Origin: Cellvibrio sp. OA-2007
GTDB lineage: Bacteria; Pseudomonadota; Gammaproteobacteria; Pseudomonadales; Cellvibrionaceae
Reading direction: 5' to 3'
Assembly (NCBI RefSeq): GCF_000953825.1
Contig: NZ_BBUL01000096.1
Location: 62,001-126,000, forward strand
DNA length: 64,000 nucleotides
The notes below the pieces were generated by a model. The model was not told the origin of the DNA and ran no database searches. It saw only the letters and a program-made list of their open reading frames with translations. Positions 7,895 through 17,939 of this stretch are shown in pieces. The position numbers were made by a program, and so were the translations under genes. How positions within the stretch are numbered: the first letter of the stretch is position 1; each line of letters starts with the position of its first letter.

Positions 7895-10585
7895 TTAAGG
7901 CTCGCGGATATCAATTATCTGACGCAAACGAATATCACTGCTGGATGCACCGATCTGGATTTCATAACGACCAGGATCTACGGCATAGGCTTTTTTCTGC
8001 TCATCGTAAATTAGCACGTCCTTATTAGGGATAAGGGTAAAACTGATTTCTCGCTGCTCGCCTTTTTGCAAATGCACACGCTGCACTGCACGCAACTCTT
8101 TTAGTGCACGTGAACGCAAAGGTTCAACTGGCTTGATATACATCTGCACCACCTCGTCGCCTGCGTACTTACCGATATTTTTTAGCTGCATGCGCACCTT
8201 GATGGTTTGCGCTGGAGTGAAGGCTTTTTGATTCACGACCAACTTGGAATAGTTAAAGCGGGTGTAGGACAAACCATAACCAAAGGGATAAAGCGCTTCA
8301 CCGGTAAAATAGCGATAGGTGCGGTTGCGCATGGAATAATCATCAAATGCGGGCAATTTTTCATCGGCCTTATAAAACGTCACCGGCAAACGACCTGCGG
8401 GATTTACATCGCCGAACAATACATCGGCCATCGCATTGCCGCCGCGCTGACCGGGATACCACCCCATCACAATAGCTGGTAGATTTTTATCAGCCCAATC
8501 AATCGCCATAGCGGCGCCACCGGTCAACACCATGACAATGGGTTTACCGGTTTTGTGCAGGGCTTCCAACAATTTTTGCTGGATCGCAGGCAAGTGAATA
8601 TCGGTGCGATCACCACCGGCAAAACCGGGATAATTCACTTTCATTTCTTCGCCTTCAACATCGCCCGTTAAACCACCGACAAAAATAATCACCTCTGCAT
8701 CTTGCGCAATTGCCAAGGCTTCATCAAACGGTGCCTGAGCATTAGGTAAACGCCAGCCCAAACGAATTTCGGCATCGCGGATATCTTCAAAATATTCGAG
8801 CGTGATGTCATAGGCTTTGCCGGCCTCCAATTCAATCGACGCACTGTGGCTACGCAACCGCTCGGCCAACTCCCACGAGTCGATCAGGGTTTTGCCATTG
8901 ATTTTTAAGCGCACACCATCGTTGGCACTGACATTTAATTCATAGTTTCCCGATACCGGCGGCAAGAGCTGCCCCGTCCAGCGCACACTGTAATTATCGC
9001 TGGGCAAACCGGCGCCCGCAGCAATTTCACCGCGCGCGACCAGCGAATCAGTGGGTGCGCCGCGATCCCAACGAAAGGCGATGCGCGAATCAATCCGCGT
9101 CAATAAAGGTGCTCCAGAGAGTTCGGCATTATTAAAATATTCGCCGCGCAACCCCTGCTCAGTGGAGCTGGATGAGGGGCGCAAATAGCTTGGCTCGATG
9201 ACGGGCGCTGCGCGCGGATCTTCCCTGCCCTCCACCAAATCCACACCGCGTGCATAACGTATCTGGGTGTCAGGTGAAACAGCCGCGCGTATACCTTGCA
9301 AAATTGTAACGGGCGCCGCGGGGGTACCGTAATAATTGCCCAGCAGCGACATCACTTCATCCGCCGTGGGTCCAATGACGGCAATATTTTTCAACGATTT
9401 TTTGAGCGGCAAAATGCCATTATTTTTTAATAATACGATTGATGACTGTGCGGCTTTGCGCGCGAGCTGATCGTGCTCAGCGGATTGATTGATCCCGTAG
9501 GGTATTTGCGCCCAGGGCACATCGCGATCAGGATCAAACATACCCAGCCGGAAACGAGTCAGGAATAATCGACGCAGCGAATCATCCAGCTCTGCCTCGG
9601 TAATCAAACCTTGGTTTACTGCGCTTACTAATGCCTGATAAGTTTTGCCACAATTTAATTCAGTGCCTTGTTTAACACCGAGCGCGGCAGCCTCTTCTGC
9701 GGTTTTTACAATCTTGTGATGCAAAAAAATATCTTCAATCGAATCGCAGTCAGACACCACGTATCCCTTAAAGCCCCAATCTTTGCGCAACACATCAATT
9801 AGTAAACGCTGGCTCGCTGATGCCGACTCACCGTTGACGCGATTGTAAGCCCCCATCACCGAGGCGACATTAGCCTCTTGCACCAAGGCTTTGAAGGCGG
9901 GCAAATAGGTCTCATACAAATCGCGCTCACTGGGATGCACATCAAAATAGTGGCGATCTGCCTCCGGGCCGCTATGCACGGCAAAATGTTTAGCGGTTGC
10001 ATCGGTTTTGCGATATTTATGGGTGGGTGCATCGGCGTAATCGCCCTGCAAGCCTTTTACAAACTCAACGCCCATCCGACTAGTGAGAAAAGGATCTTCA
10101 CCATAGGTTTCCTGACCGCGCCCCCAGCGCGGATCGCGAAAAATATTGATGTTGGGCGACCAAAACGTCAGCCCTTGATAGCGCAGCCGCTGATCGCGCC
10201 TCACAAACTCGTGATGTTTTGCACGGCCTTCGTCACTGATCACTCGCGCGACCCGGCCCACCAATTCAGGGTCAAAGGTTGCTGCCAATCCAATCGCCTG
10301 GGGGAATACAGTTGCATCGCCCGCGCGCGCCACACCATGCAGGGCTTCATTCCACCATTCGTATTTGGGAATGCCCGAGCGCGGAATCGCGGGGGCATCA
10401 TTGAGCATTTGGCTGACTTTTTCTTCCAATGTCATACGCGCAACCAAATCCGCTGCGCGCACTTCAAAACTGCGCGACAAATCCTGATAAACCGGCATTG
10501 GAGTTATTGGCGCCGCTTGCTGGGAAAAACACAGAGCAGAACCGCTGCCGACAATTATCAACAGTAAAGATCGAACCAAAAACAT
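7895..10585 (-). CDS. Secreted family 3 glycoside hydrolase with PA14 domain (beta-xylosidase/beta-glucosidase type)
   Basis: This 896-residue exported enzyme should cleave terminal beta-linked sugars from plant-polysaccharide oligomers. It has a signal peptide at 1-22 and the GH3 barrel from about 45 to 345. The predicted nucleophile is Asp279 in YVVSDCDSIEDI, a form common in xylosidase-type members. The alpha/beta sandwich begins near 380 and is interrupted by a PA14 domain at about 478-612. After it come GDVEGEEM and GFAGGDRT (residues 641-660), where the acid/base residue is expected, and a C-terminal fibronectin III-like domain. Substrate (xylose, glucose or arabinose) cannot be fixed from sequence alone. 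No sugar-utilisation neighbours are present. Confidence 0.9.
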   Translation of the reverse strand: MFLVRSLLLIIVGSGSALCFSQQAAPITPMPVYQDLSRSFEVRAADLVARMTLEEKVSQMLNDAPAIPRSGIPKYEWWNEALHGVARAGDATVFPQAIGLAATFDPELVGRVARVISDEGRAKHHEFVRRDQRLRYQGLTFWSPNINIFRDPRWGRGQETYGEDPFLTSRMGVEFVKGLQGDYADAPTHKYRKTDATAKHFAVHSGPEADRHYFDVHPSERDLYETYLPAFKALVQEANVASVMGAYNRVNGESASASQRLLIDVLRKDWGFKGYVVSDCDSIEDIFLHHKIVKTAEEAAALGVKQGTELNCGKTYQALVSAVNQGLITEAELDDSLRRLFLTRFRLGMFDPDRDVPWAQIPYGINQSAEHDQLARKAAQSSIVLLKNNGILPLKKSLKNIAVIGPTADEVMSLLGNYYGTPAAPVTILQGIRAAVSPDTQIRYARGVDLVEGREDPRAAPVIEPSYLRPSSSSTEQGLRGEYFNNAELSGAPLLTRIDSRIAFRWDRGAPTDSLVARGEIAAGAGLPSDNYSVRWTGQLLPPVSGNYELNVSANDGVRLKINGKTLIDSWELAERLRSHSASIELEAGKAYDITLEYFEDIRDAEIRLGWRLPNAQAPFDEALAIAQDAEVIIFVGGLTGDVEGEEMKVNYPGFAGGDRTDIHLPAIQQKLLEALHKTGKPIVMVLTGGAAMAIDWADKNLPAIVMGWYPGQRGGNAMADVLFGDVNPAGRLPVTFYKADEKLPAFDDYSMRNRTYRYFTGEALYPFGYGLSYTRFNYSKLVVNQKAFTPAQTIKVRMQLKNIGKYAGDEVVQMYIKPVEPLRSRALKELRAVQRVHLQKGEQREISFTLIPNKDVLIYDEQKKAYAVDPGRYEIQIGASSSDIRLRQIIDIREP

Positions 10586-10728
10586 AAGGAATTTCCCCAG
10601 CAGACTTGCAACAAAATGGTTATTGTTTTTATGACTATAAATAGGGTTTTGTTTGCATACAAGTAAAATAGGGTTAAGTGGCTGCCAGATTTCTGTTTAA
10701 ATAGCCTATCGCCCAAGGGGGAACCTCT

Positions 10729-11376
10729 ATGCCCAACAGACACTTAAGCCTGATCGACACATTTATCATCAATGCCGACCGCGCCTTGCGCACGCTGGCA
10801 GCCGGTAGCGATATGACCAGCGAGCGCCCATCGCCCGCCCGCCCATTAAGTGAAGCCGACCTCAGCGAGGCCGAGCGCAAACAAGCCGCCGCCTTGATGC
10901 GGGTTAATCACACCGGAGAAGTGTGCGCCCAAGCGCTCTACCAGGGTCAGGCTTTAACTGCCAAATTACCTGTTGTCCGTGCCGAGATGGAAAAAGCCGC
11001 CGAAGAGGAAGTTGATCACTTGGTCTGGTGTCAGGAGCGTATTGATGCCCTGGGTAGCCACACCAGTTATTTGAACCCGGTATGGTACGGGCTTTCATTT
11101 GCAATTGGCGCGGGCGCGGGTTTGGTAAGCGACAAAGTCAGTTTGGGCTTTGTTGCGGCAACCGAAGATCAGGTCTGCAAGCATCTGCAAGATCATCTAA
11201 CGCAACTGCCGGTAGGCGATGCACGCAGTCGCGCAGTGGTAGAACAAATGCTGGAAGATGAAGCGCGCCATGCGGATATGGCGTTGAGTGCAGGCGGTTA
11301 CAATTTTCCCACACCAGTAAAAGGCCTGATGACACTGGTCTCCAAAGTGATGACCACCACCAGCTATCGCATTTAA
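10729..11376 (+). CDS. coq7: 2-nonaprenyl-3-methyl-6-methoxy-1,4-benzoquinol hydroxylase (COQ7)
   Basis: COQ7 is the di-iron hydroxylase of ubiquinone synthesis, used in Pseudomonas-type bacteria in place of UbiF. The 215-residue protein contains the ferritin-like iron ligands: [25 protein letters not shown] and the late [22 protein letters not shown]-like ribosome binding site precedes the ATG at 10729. It stands alone on the plus strand, followed by a strong terminator shared with the convergent OsmC-type gene. Its proximity to vfr and trp genes matches Pseudomonas gene order. Confidence 0.95.
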   Translation: MPNRHLSLIDTFIINADRALRTLAAGSDMTSERPSPARPLSEADLSEAERKQAAALMRVNHTGEVCAQALYQGQALTAKLPVVRAEMEKAAEEEVDHLVWCQERIDALGSHTSYLNPVWYGLSFAIGAGAGLVSDKVSLGFVAATEDQVCKHLQDHLTQLPVGDARSRAVVEQMLEDEARHADMALSAGGYNFPTPVKGLMTLVSKVMTTTSYRI

Positions 11377-11395
11377 ACCTGGAGTATCAGCGCAA

Positions 11396-11424
11396 AAAAA
11401 TACCCGCAACTCGCGGGTATTTTT
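11396..11424. terminator. Bidirectional terminator between coq7 and the OsmC-type gene
   Basis: AAAAATACCCGC (11396-11407) pairs perfectly with GCGGGTATTTTT (11413-11424). The A-rich and T-rich ends allow use from both strands. Confidence 0.88.
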
Positions 11425-11444
11425 ATATGGTACCTAGACAAATT

Positions 11445-11864
11445 CTAGGCTTCGCGAATTTCATAGGAGTGAGTGATTTCTACTCCACCGGCTTCCAACA
11501 TAATCGATGCTGAACAATATTTGGTCGCCGATAATTCCACTGCACGTTTTACCTGCGCTTCCTTTAATTCCTTACCGGTAACCAAAAATTTCATATGGAT
11601 TTTGGTAAATGGCGAAGGTACGCCTTCCGCGCGCTCGGCTTCCAGTTCACAGCGGCAATCCGTCACCTGCTGGCGCGCTTTAGTCAAAATGCTCATCACA
11701 TCAAATGAGGAACAGCCACCCAAGCCAAGCAACAGCATTTCCATTGGGCGCACACCGGTATTGCGACCGCCATGATCTGGTGGGCCATCCATCAATACTG
11801 CATGGCCGCTGCCCGACTCACCTAAAAATTGCGCACCATCCACCCATTTCACTACTGCTTGCAT
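11445..11864 (-). CDS. OsmC family peroxiredoxin-like protein
   Basis: OsmC/Ohr-fold proteins reduce organic hydroperoxides with two cysteines. The 139-residue product has Cys51 (LGLGGCSSFD) and Cys117 (ATKYCSAS) at the expected positions. It resembles the YhfA-like branch often found beside crp/vfr. I chose the ATG at 11864 (MQAVVKWVDG); an in-frame extension to 11987 would add 41 unconserved residues and run through an upstream palindrome. It is transcribed divergently from vfr and convergently with coq7. The branch-specific substrate is not known. Confidence 0.9.
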   Translation of the reverse strand: MQAVVKWVDGAQFLGESGSGHAVLMDGPPDHGGRNTGVRPMEMLLLGLGGCSSFDVMSILTKARQQVTDCRCELEAERAEGVPSPFTKIHMKFLVTGKELKEAQVKRAVELSATKYCSASIMLEAGGVEITHSYEIREA

Positions 11865-11980
11865 AATCGTACCCGCTGTAAAAATTGCGCCAATAAAAAG
11901 TCGCCTAGGGTAACACAGCAGGCCAAAAAACCGAAAATGTCGCGAAAAACAACAATTAATCCCTGAATAATCACTTTTGA

Positions 11981-11999
11981 TAGACAATTGAATTGTCTA
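11981..11999. promoter_or_regulatory. Perfect 19-bp palindrome upstream of vfr
   Basis: TAGACAATTGAATTGTCTA is a perfect inverted repeat (9+1+9) between the divergent OsmC-type gene and vfr. It has no adjacent T-run, so it looks like a protein-binding operator and not a terminator. The binding protein is unknown. Confidence 0.5.
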
Positions 12000-12120
12000 G
12001 GCTTATAACTGCATCACAAAATTTCAGTGTGTCATGGCATATCTATAGCAGTGCGATGACCTTGTCGTCATAATAAATTTCATAGCTGAATTAGTCATAT
12101 AAAAAATTCACCAACCATTA

Positions 12121-12134
12121 CTATTGATCAATAG
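12121..12134. promoter_or_regulatory. 14-bp palindrome overlapping the vfr leader
   Basis: CTATTGATCAATAG is a perfect palindrome whose end abuts the AGGGAG ribosome binding site (12133-12138) of vfr. It could be an operator or a small leader hairpin; which one cannot be decided here. Confidence 0.4.
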
Positions 12135-12145
12135 GGAGCCACACC

Positions 12146-12781
12146 TTGGTCGCTGTCTCACTCACACCGCACATTAAGAATGTGGAAGAATTTTTAATAC
12201 ACTGCCATCACCGCCGTTATCCAGCCAAAAGCACCATTATTTATGCGGGCGACAAAAGCGATTCTCTGTATTACATAGTTAAAGGCTCGGTTACCGTCTT
12301 GATTGAAGACGATGAAGGTCATGAAATGATTGTTGCCTATTTAAATGATGGCGACTTCTTTGGTGAAATGGGTTTGTTTGACGAGAAAGATTCGCGCAGC
12401 GCTTGGGTGCGCGCAAAATCTGAATGTGAAGTTGCCGAAATCAGTTATGCAAAATTTCAGGAGATCTCTGAATCGCACCCTGAATTTTTGTTTGCACTCG
12501 GCAGCCAAATGGCGCGTCGCTTGCGCGCCACCACACGCAAGGTTGGCGACTTGGCCTTCCTTGATGTGACAGGCCGCGTTGCACGTACTTTACTTGAACT
12601 CTGCAAAGAACCAGATGCCATGACGCACCCAGATGGAATGCAGATTAAAATCACTCGCCAGGAAATCGGCCGAATTGTTGGCTGCTCCCGCGAAATGGTT
12701 GGCCGCGTACTCAAGACTTTGGAAGAACAAGGCTTGGTGATGGTAAAAGGCAAAACCATGGTAGTGTACGGCACCCGCTAA
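12146..12781 (+). CDS. vfr: cAMP-dependent global regulator Vfr/CRP
   Basis: Vfr is the Pseudomonas-type CRP homologue, a cAMP-binding activator that controls virulence, motility and catabolic genes in its relatives. The 211-residue protein has an N-terminal cyclic-nucleotide domain ([10 protein letters not shown] near residue 70, SAWVRAK following). The C-terminal helix-turn-helix is [21 protein letters not shown] (split here by eye at about residues 170-190). Translation appears to start at TTG (12146): the residues [12 protein letters not shown] match the Vfr N-terminus, AGGGAG lies 7 bases upstream and no in-frame ATG gives a full domain. Two palindromes lie in its leader. Confidence 0.95.
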   Translation: MVAVSLTPHIKNVEEFLIHCHHRRYPAKSTIIYAGDKSDSLYYIVKGSVTVLIEDDEGHEMIVAYLNDGDFFGEMGLFDEKDSRSAWVRAKSECEVAEISYAKFQEISESHPEFLFALGSQMARRLRATTRKVGDLAFLDVTGRVARTLLELCKEPDAMTHPDGMQIKITRQEIGRIVGCSREMVGRVLKTLEEQGLVMVKGKTMVVYGTR

Positions 12782-12798
12782 TAGATTTCGTTAGCGCA

Positions 12799-12834
12799 AA
12801 AAACAAAGCCCGCTTTACGCGGGCTTTGTTTTTT
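12799..12834. terminator. Bidirectional terminator between vfr and trpC
   Basis: AAACAAAGCCCGC (12801-12813) pairs perfectly with 12819-12831 around TTTAC and is followed by a T-run. It serves the convergent vfr and trpC transcripts. Confidence 0.9.
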
Positions 12835-12868
12835 CTCCTCAATATAAAACTGAATAGTTTCGCCAGAG

Positions 12869-13669
12869 TTACTGCGCGAAAAACTCAGCAAGCGCAACGC
12901 CAGGTTCATCGGCGCGCATAAACGCTTCGCCCACCAAAAACGCATTAACATGTTTACTGCGCATAGCCTGCACATCGGCGGGCGCGAGAATTCCGCTTTC
13001 AGTGACCACAATGCGGTCGCTGCCGATTTTATCCAGCAATTTATAGGTGGTTTCCAAGGTTACTTCAAAGGTGTGCAAGTTGCGGTTATTAATACCGATT
13101 AATTTATTCGGTAAGGTCAAGGCTATATCCAACTCGGCCTCATCGTGCACTTCCACCAATACGTCCAAGCCAATAGCCTGCGCCAGTGTATTAAGCTCCA
13201 CTAATTTTTCAGCAGTGAGTGCAGCAACGATCAGTAATACACAATCGGCGCCCATCGCCCGCGCTTCGTAAATTTGGTATTCATCGACCAGAAAATCCTT
13301 GCGGATCACCGGTAAATTCACTGCGGCACGCGCCTGCTGTAGATATTCATCAGCACCTTGGAAAAAATCCACATCGGTTAAGATCGACAGACAGGCTGCA
13401 CCGCCCTGCTCATAAGAGCGCGCCAATTCAGCTGGCACAAAGTGTTCGCGAATCACGCCCTTACTCGGTGATGCCTTTTTAATTTCAGCTATCACACCCG
13501 ATTTGCCTTGTGCGATTTTGTTTTCAATCGCCGCAACAAAACCGCGCGCCGGTGCTTGTGCTGCAGCGCGTTGTTTTAATTCCTCCAGCGAAACCTGTGT
13601 TTTACGCTCGGCAATTTCTTCCCATTTACGCGCAATAATTTTACGCAATACTGTTGGTGTATCAGACAT
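12869..13669 (-). CDS. trpC: Indole-3-glycerol phosphate synthase
   Basis: TrpC closes the indole ring of CdRP to make indole-3-glycerol phosphate in tryptophan synthesis. The 266-residue TIM barrel carries the family landmarks: [12 protein letters not shown] (catalytic Lys of the first strand), [24 protein letters not shown] and VTESGI. It is monofunctional, with no fused TrpF domain. It is the last gene of the trpE-G-D-C series, 29 bases after trpD, and ends at a strong terminator. Confidence 0.97.
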   Translation of the reverse strand: MSDTPTVLRKIIARKWEEIAERKTQVSLEELKQRAAAQAPARGFVAAIENKIAQGKSGVIAEIKKASPSKGVIREHFVPAELARSYEQGGAACLSILTDVDFFQGADEYLQQARAAVNLPVIRKDFLVDEYQIYEARAMGADCVLLIVAALTAEKLVELNTLAQAIGLDVLVEVHDEAELDIALTLPNKLIGINNRNLHTFEVTLETTYKLLDKIGSDRIVVTESGILAPADVQAMRSKHVNAFLVGEAFMRADEPGVALAEFFAQ

Positions 13670-13698
13670 GGATCAATTCCAAAAACGGTTTACAAAAA

Positions 13699-14730
13699 TT
13701 ATTGCAAATATTGGGTGAAGGCTGCCAGCTCGCGGATTTTTTCGCCCGCAAGACTGCTGCCGATAGCATCGCGCGCCATTTCAACACCATCGGACAAGGT
13801 GCTGGCAACACCGCTCACGTAAATTGCAGCGCCGGCGTTAAGCGCGATAATATCAGCTGCTTTTTCGGCGTATTGCCCACGGCGATTTCCTAACGCATCG
13901 CGAATCAGCAAAAGAGAATCCTCAGCATTGCTCACACTTAAACCAATCAGACTTTTGGATTGCATACCAAAGTCTTCCGGTTTAATGATGTACTCACGAA
14001 TCTCACCATCTTTTAACTCAGCAACCTGGGTTTCACTCGACAAGCTGATTTCATCCAAACCATCTTTGGCATGAACCACCATGACATGCTCACTGCCCAA
14101 ACGCGCCAGCACTTCGGCCATTGGTTTACACAAATCGCCATTGAACACACCTATCACTTGGCGTTTAACTTTTGCGGGATTGGTCATAGGGCCAAGCATA
14201 TTAAAAATGGTGCGCATCCCTAATTCTTTACGCGGGCCAATCGCGTGGCGCATCGCCGCGTGATGTGCTGGCGCAAACATAAAACCCACACCGATTTCAC
14301 GCACACAGCGGGCAACTTGTTCAGCGGTGATATCCAATTTAATACCCGCCGCCTCAAGCACGTCAGCACTGCCGGTTGAGCTGGAGACAGAGCGATTGCC
14401 ATGTTTGGCAACGCGACCACCGGCAGCGGCGACAACAAATGCACTCGCCGTAGAAATATTAAATAAGTTGGCGCCATCGCCACCCGTACCGCAGGTGTCC
14501 ACTAAAAAGGGAACATCTAACTCAACCGGCGTAGCTAGTTCGCGCATCACCATTGCGGCGCCACTGATCTCATCCAGCGTTTCACCTTTCATGCGCAATG
14601 CCACTAAAAAGCCACCGATCTGCGCGGGTGTTGCACCTCCTGTCATCACCACACGCATTACCGCAATCATCTCTTCTGTGGTCAGGTCGATACGTGCTAC
14701 CAATTTTGTTAATGCTTGTTTGATATCCAT
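13699..14730 (-). CDS. trpD: Anthranilate phosphoribosyltransferase
   Basis: TrpD joins anthranilate to PRPP. The 343-residue protein has the nucleoside phosphoribosyltransferase III motifs: [18 protein letters not shown] (PRPP loop), [19 protein letters not shown] and [11 protein letters not shown]. It is a standalone enzyme, not fused to TrpG. It sits 19 bases after trpG and 29 before trpC in a tight operon. Confidence 0.97.
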   Translation of the reverse strand: MDIKQALTKLVARIDLTTEEMIAVMRVVMTGGATPAQIGGFLVALRMKGETLDEISGAAMVMRELATPVELDVPFLVDTCGTGGDGANLFNISTASAFVVAAAGGRVAKHGNRSVSSSTGSADVLEAAGIKLDITAEQVARCVREIGVGFMFAPAHHAAMRHAIGPRKELGMRTIFNMLGPMTNPAKVKRQVIGVFNGDLCKPMAEVLARLGSEHVMVVHAKDGLDEISLSSETQVAELKDGEIREYIIKPEDFGMQSKSLIGLSVSNAEDSLLLIRDALGNRRGQYAEKAADIIALNAGAAIYVSGVASTLSDGVEMARDAIGSSLAGEKIRELAAFTQYLQ

Positions 14731-14749
14731 TGCCCTTACCTTTTATAAA

Positions 14750-15331
14750 TCAATACGTTGTTAAAAAATTGCGCAACATATCGTGGCCGTGTTCCGTCAG
14801 GATCGACTCCGGGTGAAACTGCACGCCTTCCAGTGCGAGAGTTTTATGTTTTACTCCCATGATTTCCGCCATGCTGCCATCTTCATTTTGCGTCCAAGCC
14901 GTTATTTCCAAGCAGTCGGGTAGTGATTCTTTTTCAATGACCAATGAGTGATAACGCGTAGCCTGAAATGGATTGTTTAATCCGGCGAATACACCTTTGT
15001 TGTTGTGATACACCGGCGAGGTTTTTCCGTGCATCACAAAGGGTGCGCGAATTACCTTGCCACCCAACGCCTGACCAATGCTTTGGTGACCAAGACAAAC
15101 ACCAAGCAACGGAATTTTTCCGGCGAAGGTTTTGATCGTATCGACCGATACGCCAGCTTCCGTCGGCGTACAAGGGCCAGGGGAAATCACAATTTTTTCT
15201 GGTGCAAGTGCGGCAATTTCTTCGATGGTGATTTCATCATTGCGCACCACTTTGATGTCTGCACCCAGCTCACCAAAATATTGCACCAGGTTATAGGTAA
15301 ACGAATCGTAGTTGTCGATCATTAAAATCAT
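14750..15331 (-). CDS. trpG: Anthranilate synthase component II (glutamine amidotransferase)
   Basis: TrpG releases ammonia from glutamine for TrpE; in many bacteria the same subunit also serves p-aminobenzoate synthesis. The 193-residue class I amidotransferase shows the nucleophile in [15 protein letters not shown] and the His-Glu pair in [11 protein letters not shown]. Its ATG overlaps the trpE stop by four bases (15328-15331), so the two subunits are probably translationally coupled. Confidence 0.97.
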   Translation of the reverse strand: MILMIDNYDSFTYNLVQYFGELGADIKVVRNDEITIEEIAALAPEKIVISPGPCTPTEAGVSVDTIKTFAGKIPLLGVCLGHQSIGQALGGKVIRAPFVMHGKTSPVYHNNKGVFAGLNNPFQATRYHSLVIEKESLPDCLEITAWTQNEDGSMAEIMGVKHKTLALEGVQFHPESILTEHGHDMLRNFLTTY

Positions 15332-16839
15332 TTTGCATCCCCTTTTACTGCTGCAGCTCCCACCATATCAACGGCTTTAAAAATCGCGCGCGCTTTATTC
15401 ATGGTTTCTTTCCACTCCAGCGCGGGAATAGAGTCTGCAACAACACCGGCACCCGCCTGCACATAAAGTTTGCCGTTTTTAATCACTGCGGTGCGAATCG
15501 CAATCGCAGTATCCATATTGCCATTCCAGGCGATATAACCTACTGCACCACCATAGATACCGCGTTTTTCCGGCTCCAACTCATCGATAATTTCCATCGC
15601 GCGGATTTTCGGTGCACCACTTAAGGTTCCGGCAGGCAGGGCTGCACGCAATACATCCATCGCGCGCAAGTCATCTTTTAATTTACCGGTGACGTTGGAG
15701 GTAATGTGCATTACATGGGAGTAACGCTCTACCACCATTTTATCGGTCAGTTTCACACTGCCGATTTTTGCCACGCGGCCAACATCATTGCGCCCCAAAT
15801 CAATCAGCATTAAATGCTCGGCAATTTCTTTCGGGTAATTAACCAATTCAATCTCCAGCGCTTTATCTTCTTCCGGTGTATAACCGCGACGGCGAGTTCC
15901 GGCGATTGGGCGCACCGTCACTTCACCATCTTCCAAGCGCGCGAGAATTTCCGGGCTGGAACCGACCACATGGTGATCGCCGAGATCCATAAAATACATG
16001 TAAGGCGACGGATTTAAATTGCGCAGCGCGCGATAAAGATTGATCGGCTCCTGGGTAAAATCAATCGATAAACGCTGGGAGACAACCACTTGCATGGTAT
16101 CGCCCGCCAGAATGTAGTCTTTGATTTTATCGACATACTGATGAAAGCTTTCTTCGCCGCAATTGGAGGTAAATAGCGGTTCATTGTGACCGTTATTGCC
16201 TAGCGATAAACTCGGCGTTGCCGGAATTTCACCGCGCAGTTTTTGCTCCAATTCATCCAATCGAGCGTTCGCTTTGGCAAAGGCATTTTCAACATCTGGA
16301 TTGGCGTGAATCACAAAAATTAATTTACCGGCGAGGTTGTCAAACACCAGTACTTCGTCGGATACGCTGAGCAAAATATCCGGTGTACCAATCACATCTT
16401 TCGGTGTGCTGGCTTTTAAATGTGGCTCGACATAACGCACACAGTCATAACCAAAGTAGCCAACCAACCCGCCAGTAAAACGCGGCAAGCCAGGCAATTC
16501 AGGTGCGCGATAACGCTGCTTGAACTCTTCTACAAAGCTCAGGGCATCGGCGCAAGTATGAGTCTCCACCACTGTGCCATCGCGCTCGATTTGTATTTCA
16601 TCGCCAAATGCTTTTAATACAGTGCGTGCAGGCAGGCCGATCATGGAGTAACGCCCCCATTTTTCGCCGCCTTGTACGGATTCAAATAAATAGGAGTAAG
16701 AGCCAGCAGCCAGTTTGAGATAAGAGGACAACGGCGTATCCAAATCAGCCAGCACTTCGCGCATAACAGGAATACGGTTGTAACCTTGCGCGGCTAATTG
16801 GGCAAACTTGGTTTGATCGATAAACGGGTCGGAAGTCAT
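15328..16839 (-). CDS. trpE: Anthranilate synthase component I
   Basis: TrpE converts chorismate to anthranilate using ammonia from TrpG. The 503-residue protein (ATG at 16839, [12 protein letters not shown]) has the N-terminal feedback-binding region (LLFE-like [17 protein letters not shown]) and the chorismate-binding domain with [26 protein letters not shown]-type sequence, here broken across residues 320-350. [17 protein letters not shown] lies near residue 430. A longer reading frame to 16911 adds 24 residues without conservation; AAAGG lies upstream of the chosen start. It leads the trpEGDC operon. I did not find a convincing attenuator. Confidence 0.97.
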   Translation of the reverse strand: MTSDPFIDQTKFAQLAAQGYNRIPVMREVLADLDTPLSSYLKLAAGSYSYLFESVQGGEKWGRYSMIGLPARTVLKAFGDEIQIERDGTVVETHTCADALSFVEEFKQRYRAPELPGLPRFTGGLVGYFGYDCVRYVEPHLKASTPKDVIGTPDILLSVSDEVLVFDNLAGKLIFVIHANPDVENAFAKANARLDELEQKLRGEIPATPSLSLGNNGHNEPLFTSNCGEESFHQYVDKIKDYILAGDTMQVVVSQRLSIDFTQEPINLYRALRNLNPSPYMYFMDLGDHHVVGSSPEILARLEDGEVTVRPIAGTRRRGYTPEEDKALEIELVNYPKEIAEHLMLIDLGRNDVGRVAKIGSVKLTDKMVVERYSHVMHITSNVTGKLKDDLRAMDVLRAALPAGTLSGAPKIRAMEIIDELEPEKRGIYGGAVGYIAWNGNMDTAIAIRTAVIKNGKLYVQAGAGVVADSIPALEWKETMNKARAIFKAVDMVGAAAVKGDAK

Positions 16840-16928
16840 GACATTACCTTTACGCTCACCTGATAGGGGGCAAGCTTTTATCTTTTTCAGTATTGTATTT
16901 GCGCAGCACAATTAATGGAAAAGAATTA

Positions 16929-17120
16929 ATGGCAAAACCACTAACCAATTCCGATGCGCAAACAGGGAAAGGCAGGCTCAGCGCAAAATCGCGACGGATT
17001 TTGACCAAGCGGGATGAACTAGCGACGCCATCGGGCGGCAAGGCGGGTAGCGCACTCTGTTGTGTAGGCTGCGTGTTTCACGAGGATGATTCCTGTTTAA
17101 GTGAGAGTAAGTGTACTTAA
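16929..17120 (+). CDS. Small cysteine-rich protein of unknown function
   Basis: I do not recognise this 63-residue reading frame. It starts MAKPLTNSDAQTG after a GGAAAAG-type ribosome binding site. It has a basic first half (several Lys/Arg at 16-31) and a cysteine-rich C-terminus with Cys44, 45, 48, 56 and 62 (CCVGC, then two more cysteines). That pattern could bind a metal. It is divergent from trpE and occupies the space where gph commonly sits in relatives. No domain supports it, so it may be a real small protein or a chance frame. Confidence 0.4.
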   Translation: MAKPLTNSDAQTGKGRLSAKSRRILTKRDELATPSGGKAGSALCCVGCVFHEDDSCLSESKCT

Positions 17121-17177
17121 ATAAATTGCCGATGCCTACCCTCAAACCACTGCCAATACCTGCAAATTCACAGCAGA

Positions 17178-17858
17178 TTAAACCAGTGCTAACTGCTCGC
17201 GCATTTGGGCGATAACCGCTGCATAATCCGGCGCATTAAAAATCGCCGAGCCCGCGACAAAGGTATCTGCCCCCGCCTCTGCTACTTCGCGGATATTCGC
17301 CAAGCCAACACCACCATCAACTTCCAAGCGAATCGGAAAGCCGCTGGCATCGATCAGGGCGCGCGCTTCACGTAACTTGTCGAGTACATAAGGGATAAAT
17401 GCCTGACCGCCAAAACCCGGGTTGACCGACATCAACAGCAACATATCCAACTTGCCCATCACGTATTTGATATGGTCGAGGGAGCTGGCGGGTGTGAGCA
17501 CCAATCCAGCTTTGCAGCCCTTATCTTTAATCAGCTGCAGGGAGCGATCCACATGGCGCGAGGCCTCCGGGTGAAAGGTGATGTAGGTAGCGCCAGCGTC
17601 AGCAAATTGCACGATCAAATCATCCACCGGCTCAACCATCAGGTGCACATCAATTGGCGCGGTCACACCGTATTTGCGCAGGGCTTTACACACCATAGGA
17701 CCTACGGTGAGATTGGGCACATAATGGTTATCCATCACATCAAAATGGATGATATCGGCACCCGCGGCGAGCACTGCATCCACTTCTGCGCCCAAGCGCG
17801 CAAAGTCAGCCGAGAGAATTGAGGGCGCTATTTGGTAATCTCGCTTAAAGTTCTGCAT
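17178..17858 (-). CDS. rpe: Ribulose-phosphate 3-epimerase
   Basis: Rpe interconverts ribulose-5-phosphate and xylulose-5-phosphate in the pentose phosphate pathway. The 226-residue TIM barrel has [14 protein letters not shown], the metal-site [26 protein letters not shown] and [13 protein letters not shown] chose the ATG at 17858 ([10 protein letters not shown]); the longer frame adds 22 unconserved residues. In Pseudomonas, rpe is normally followed by gph and then trpE. Here gph is absent between rpe and trpE. Confidence 0.96.
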   Translation of the reverse strand: MQNFKRDYQIAPSILSADFARLGAEVDAVLAAGADIIHFDVMDNHYVPNLTVGPMVCKALRKYGVTAPIDVHLMVEPVDDLIVQFADAGATYITFHPEASRHVDRSLQLIKDKGCKAGLVLTPASSLDHIKYVMGKLDMLLLMSVNPGFGGQAFIPYVLDKLREARALIDASGFPIRLEVDGGVGLANIREVAEAGADTFVAGSAIFNAPDYAAVIAQMREQLALV

Positions 17859-17939
17859 AAATGTCCCGATATGGATAAATGGCAGCGCGCATTCTACGTG
17901 ATAAGGTTTGCCACCAAAACCCACCCCCAGGACTGAACC

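Noticed and set aside
9878-10567. A 229-residue frame on the plus strand opposite the GH3 gene
   Set aside because: It is antisense to a well-supported enzyme and shows no domain or export signal; it is a coding shadow.
11865-11987. N-terminal extension of the OsmC-type protein
   Set aside because: The extra residues are unlike the family and cross the 19-bp palindrome; the ATG at 11864 gives the usual length.
11981-11999. Reading the vfr-upstream palindrome as a terminator
   Set aside because: It lacks a T-run and is AT-rich, so a stable terminator hairpin is unlikely.
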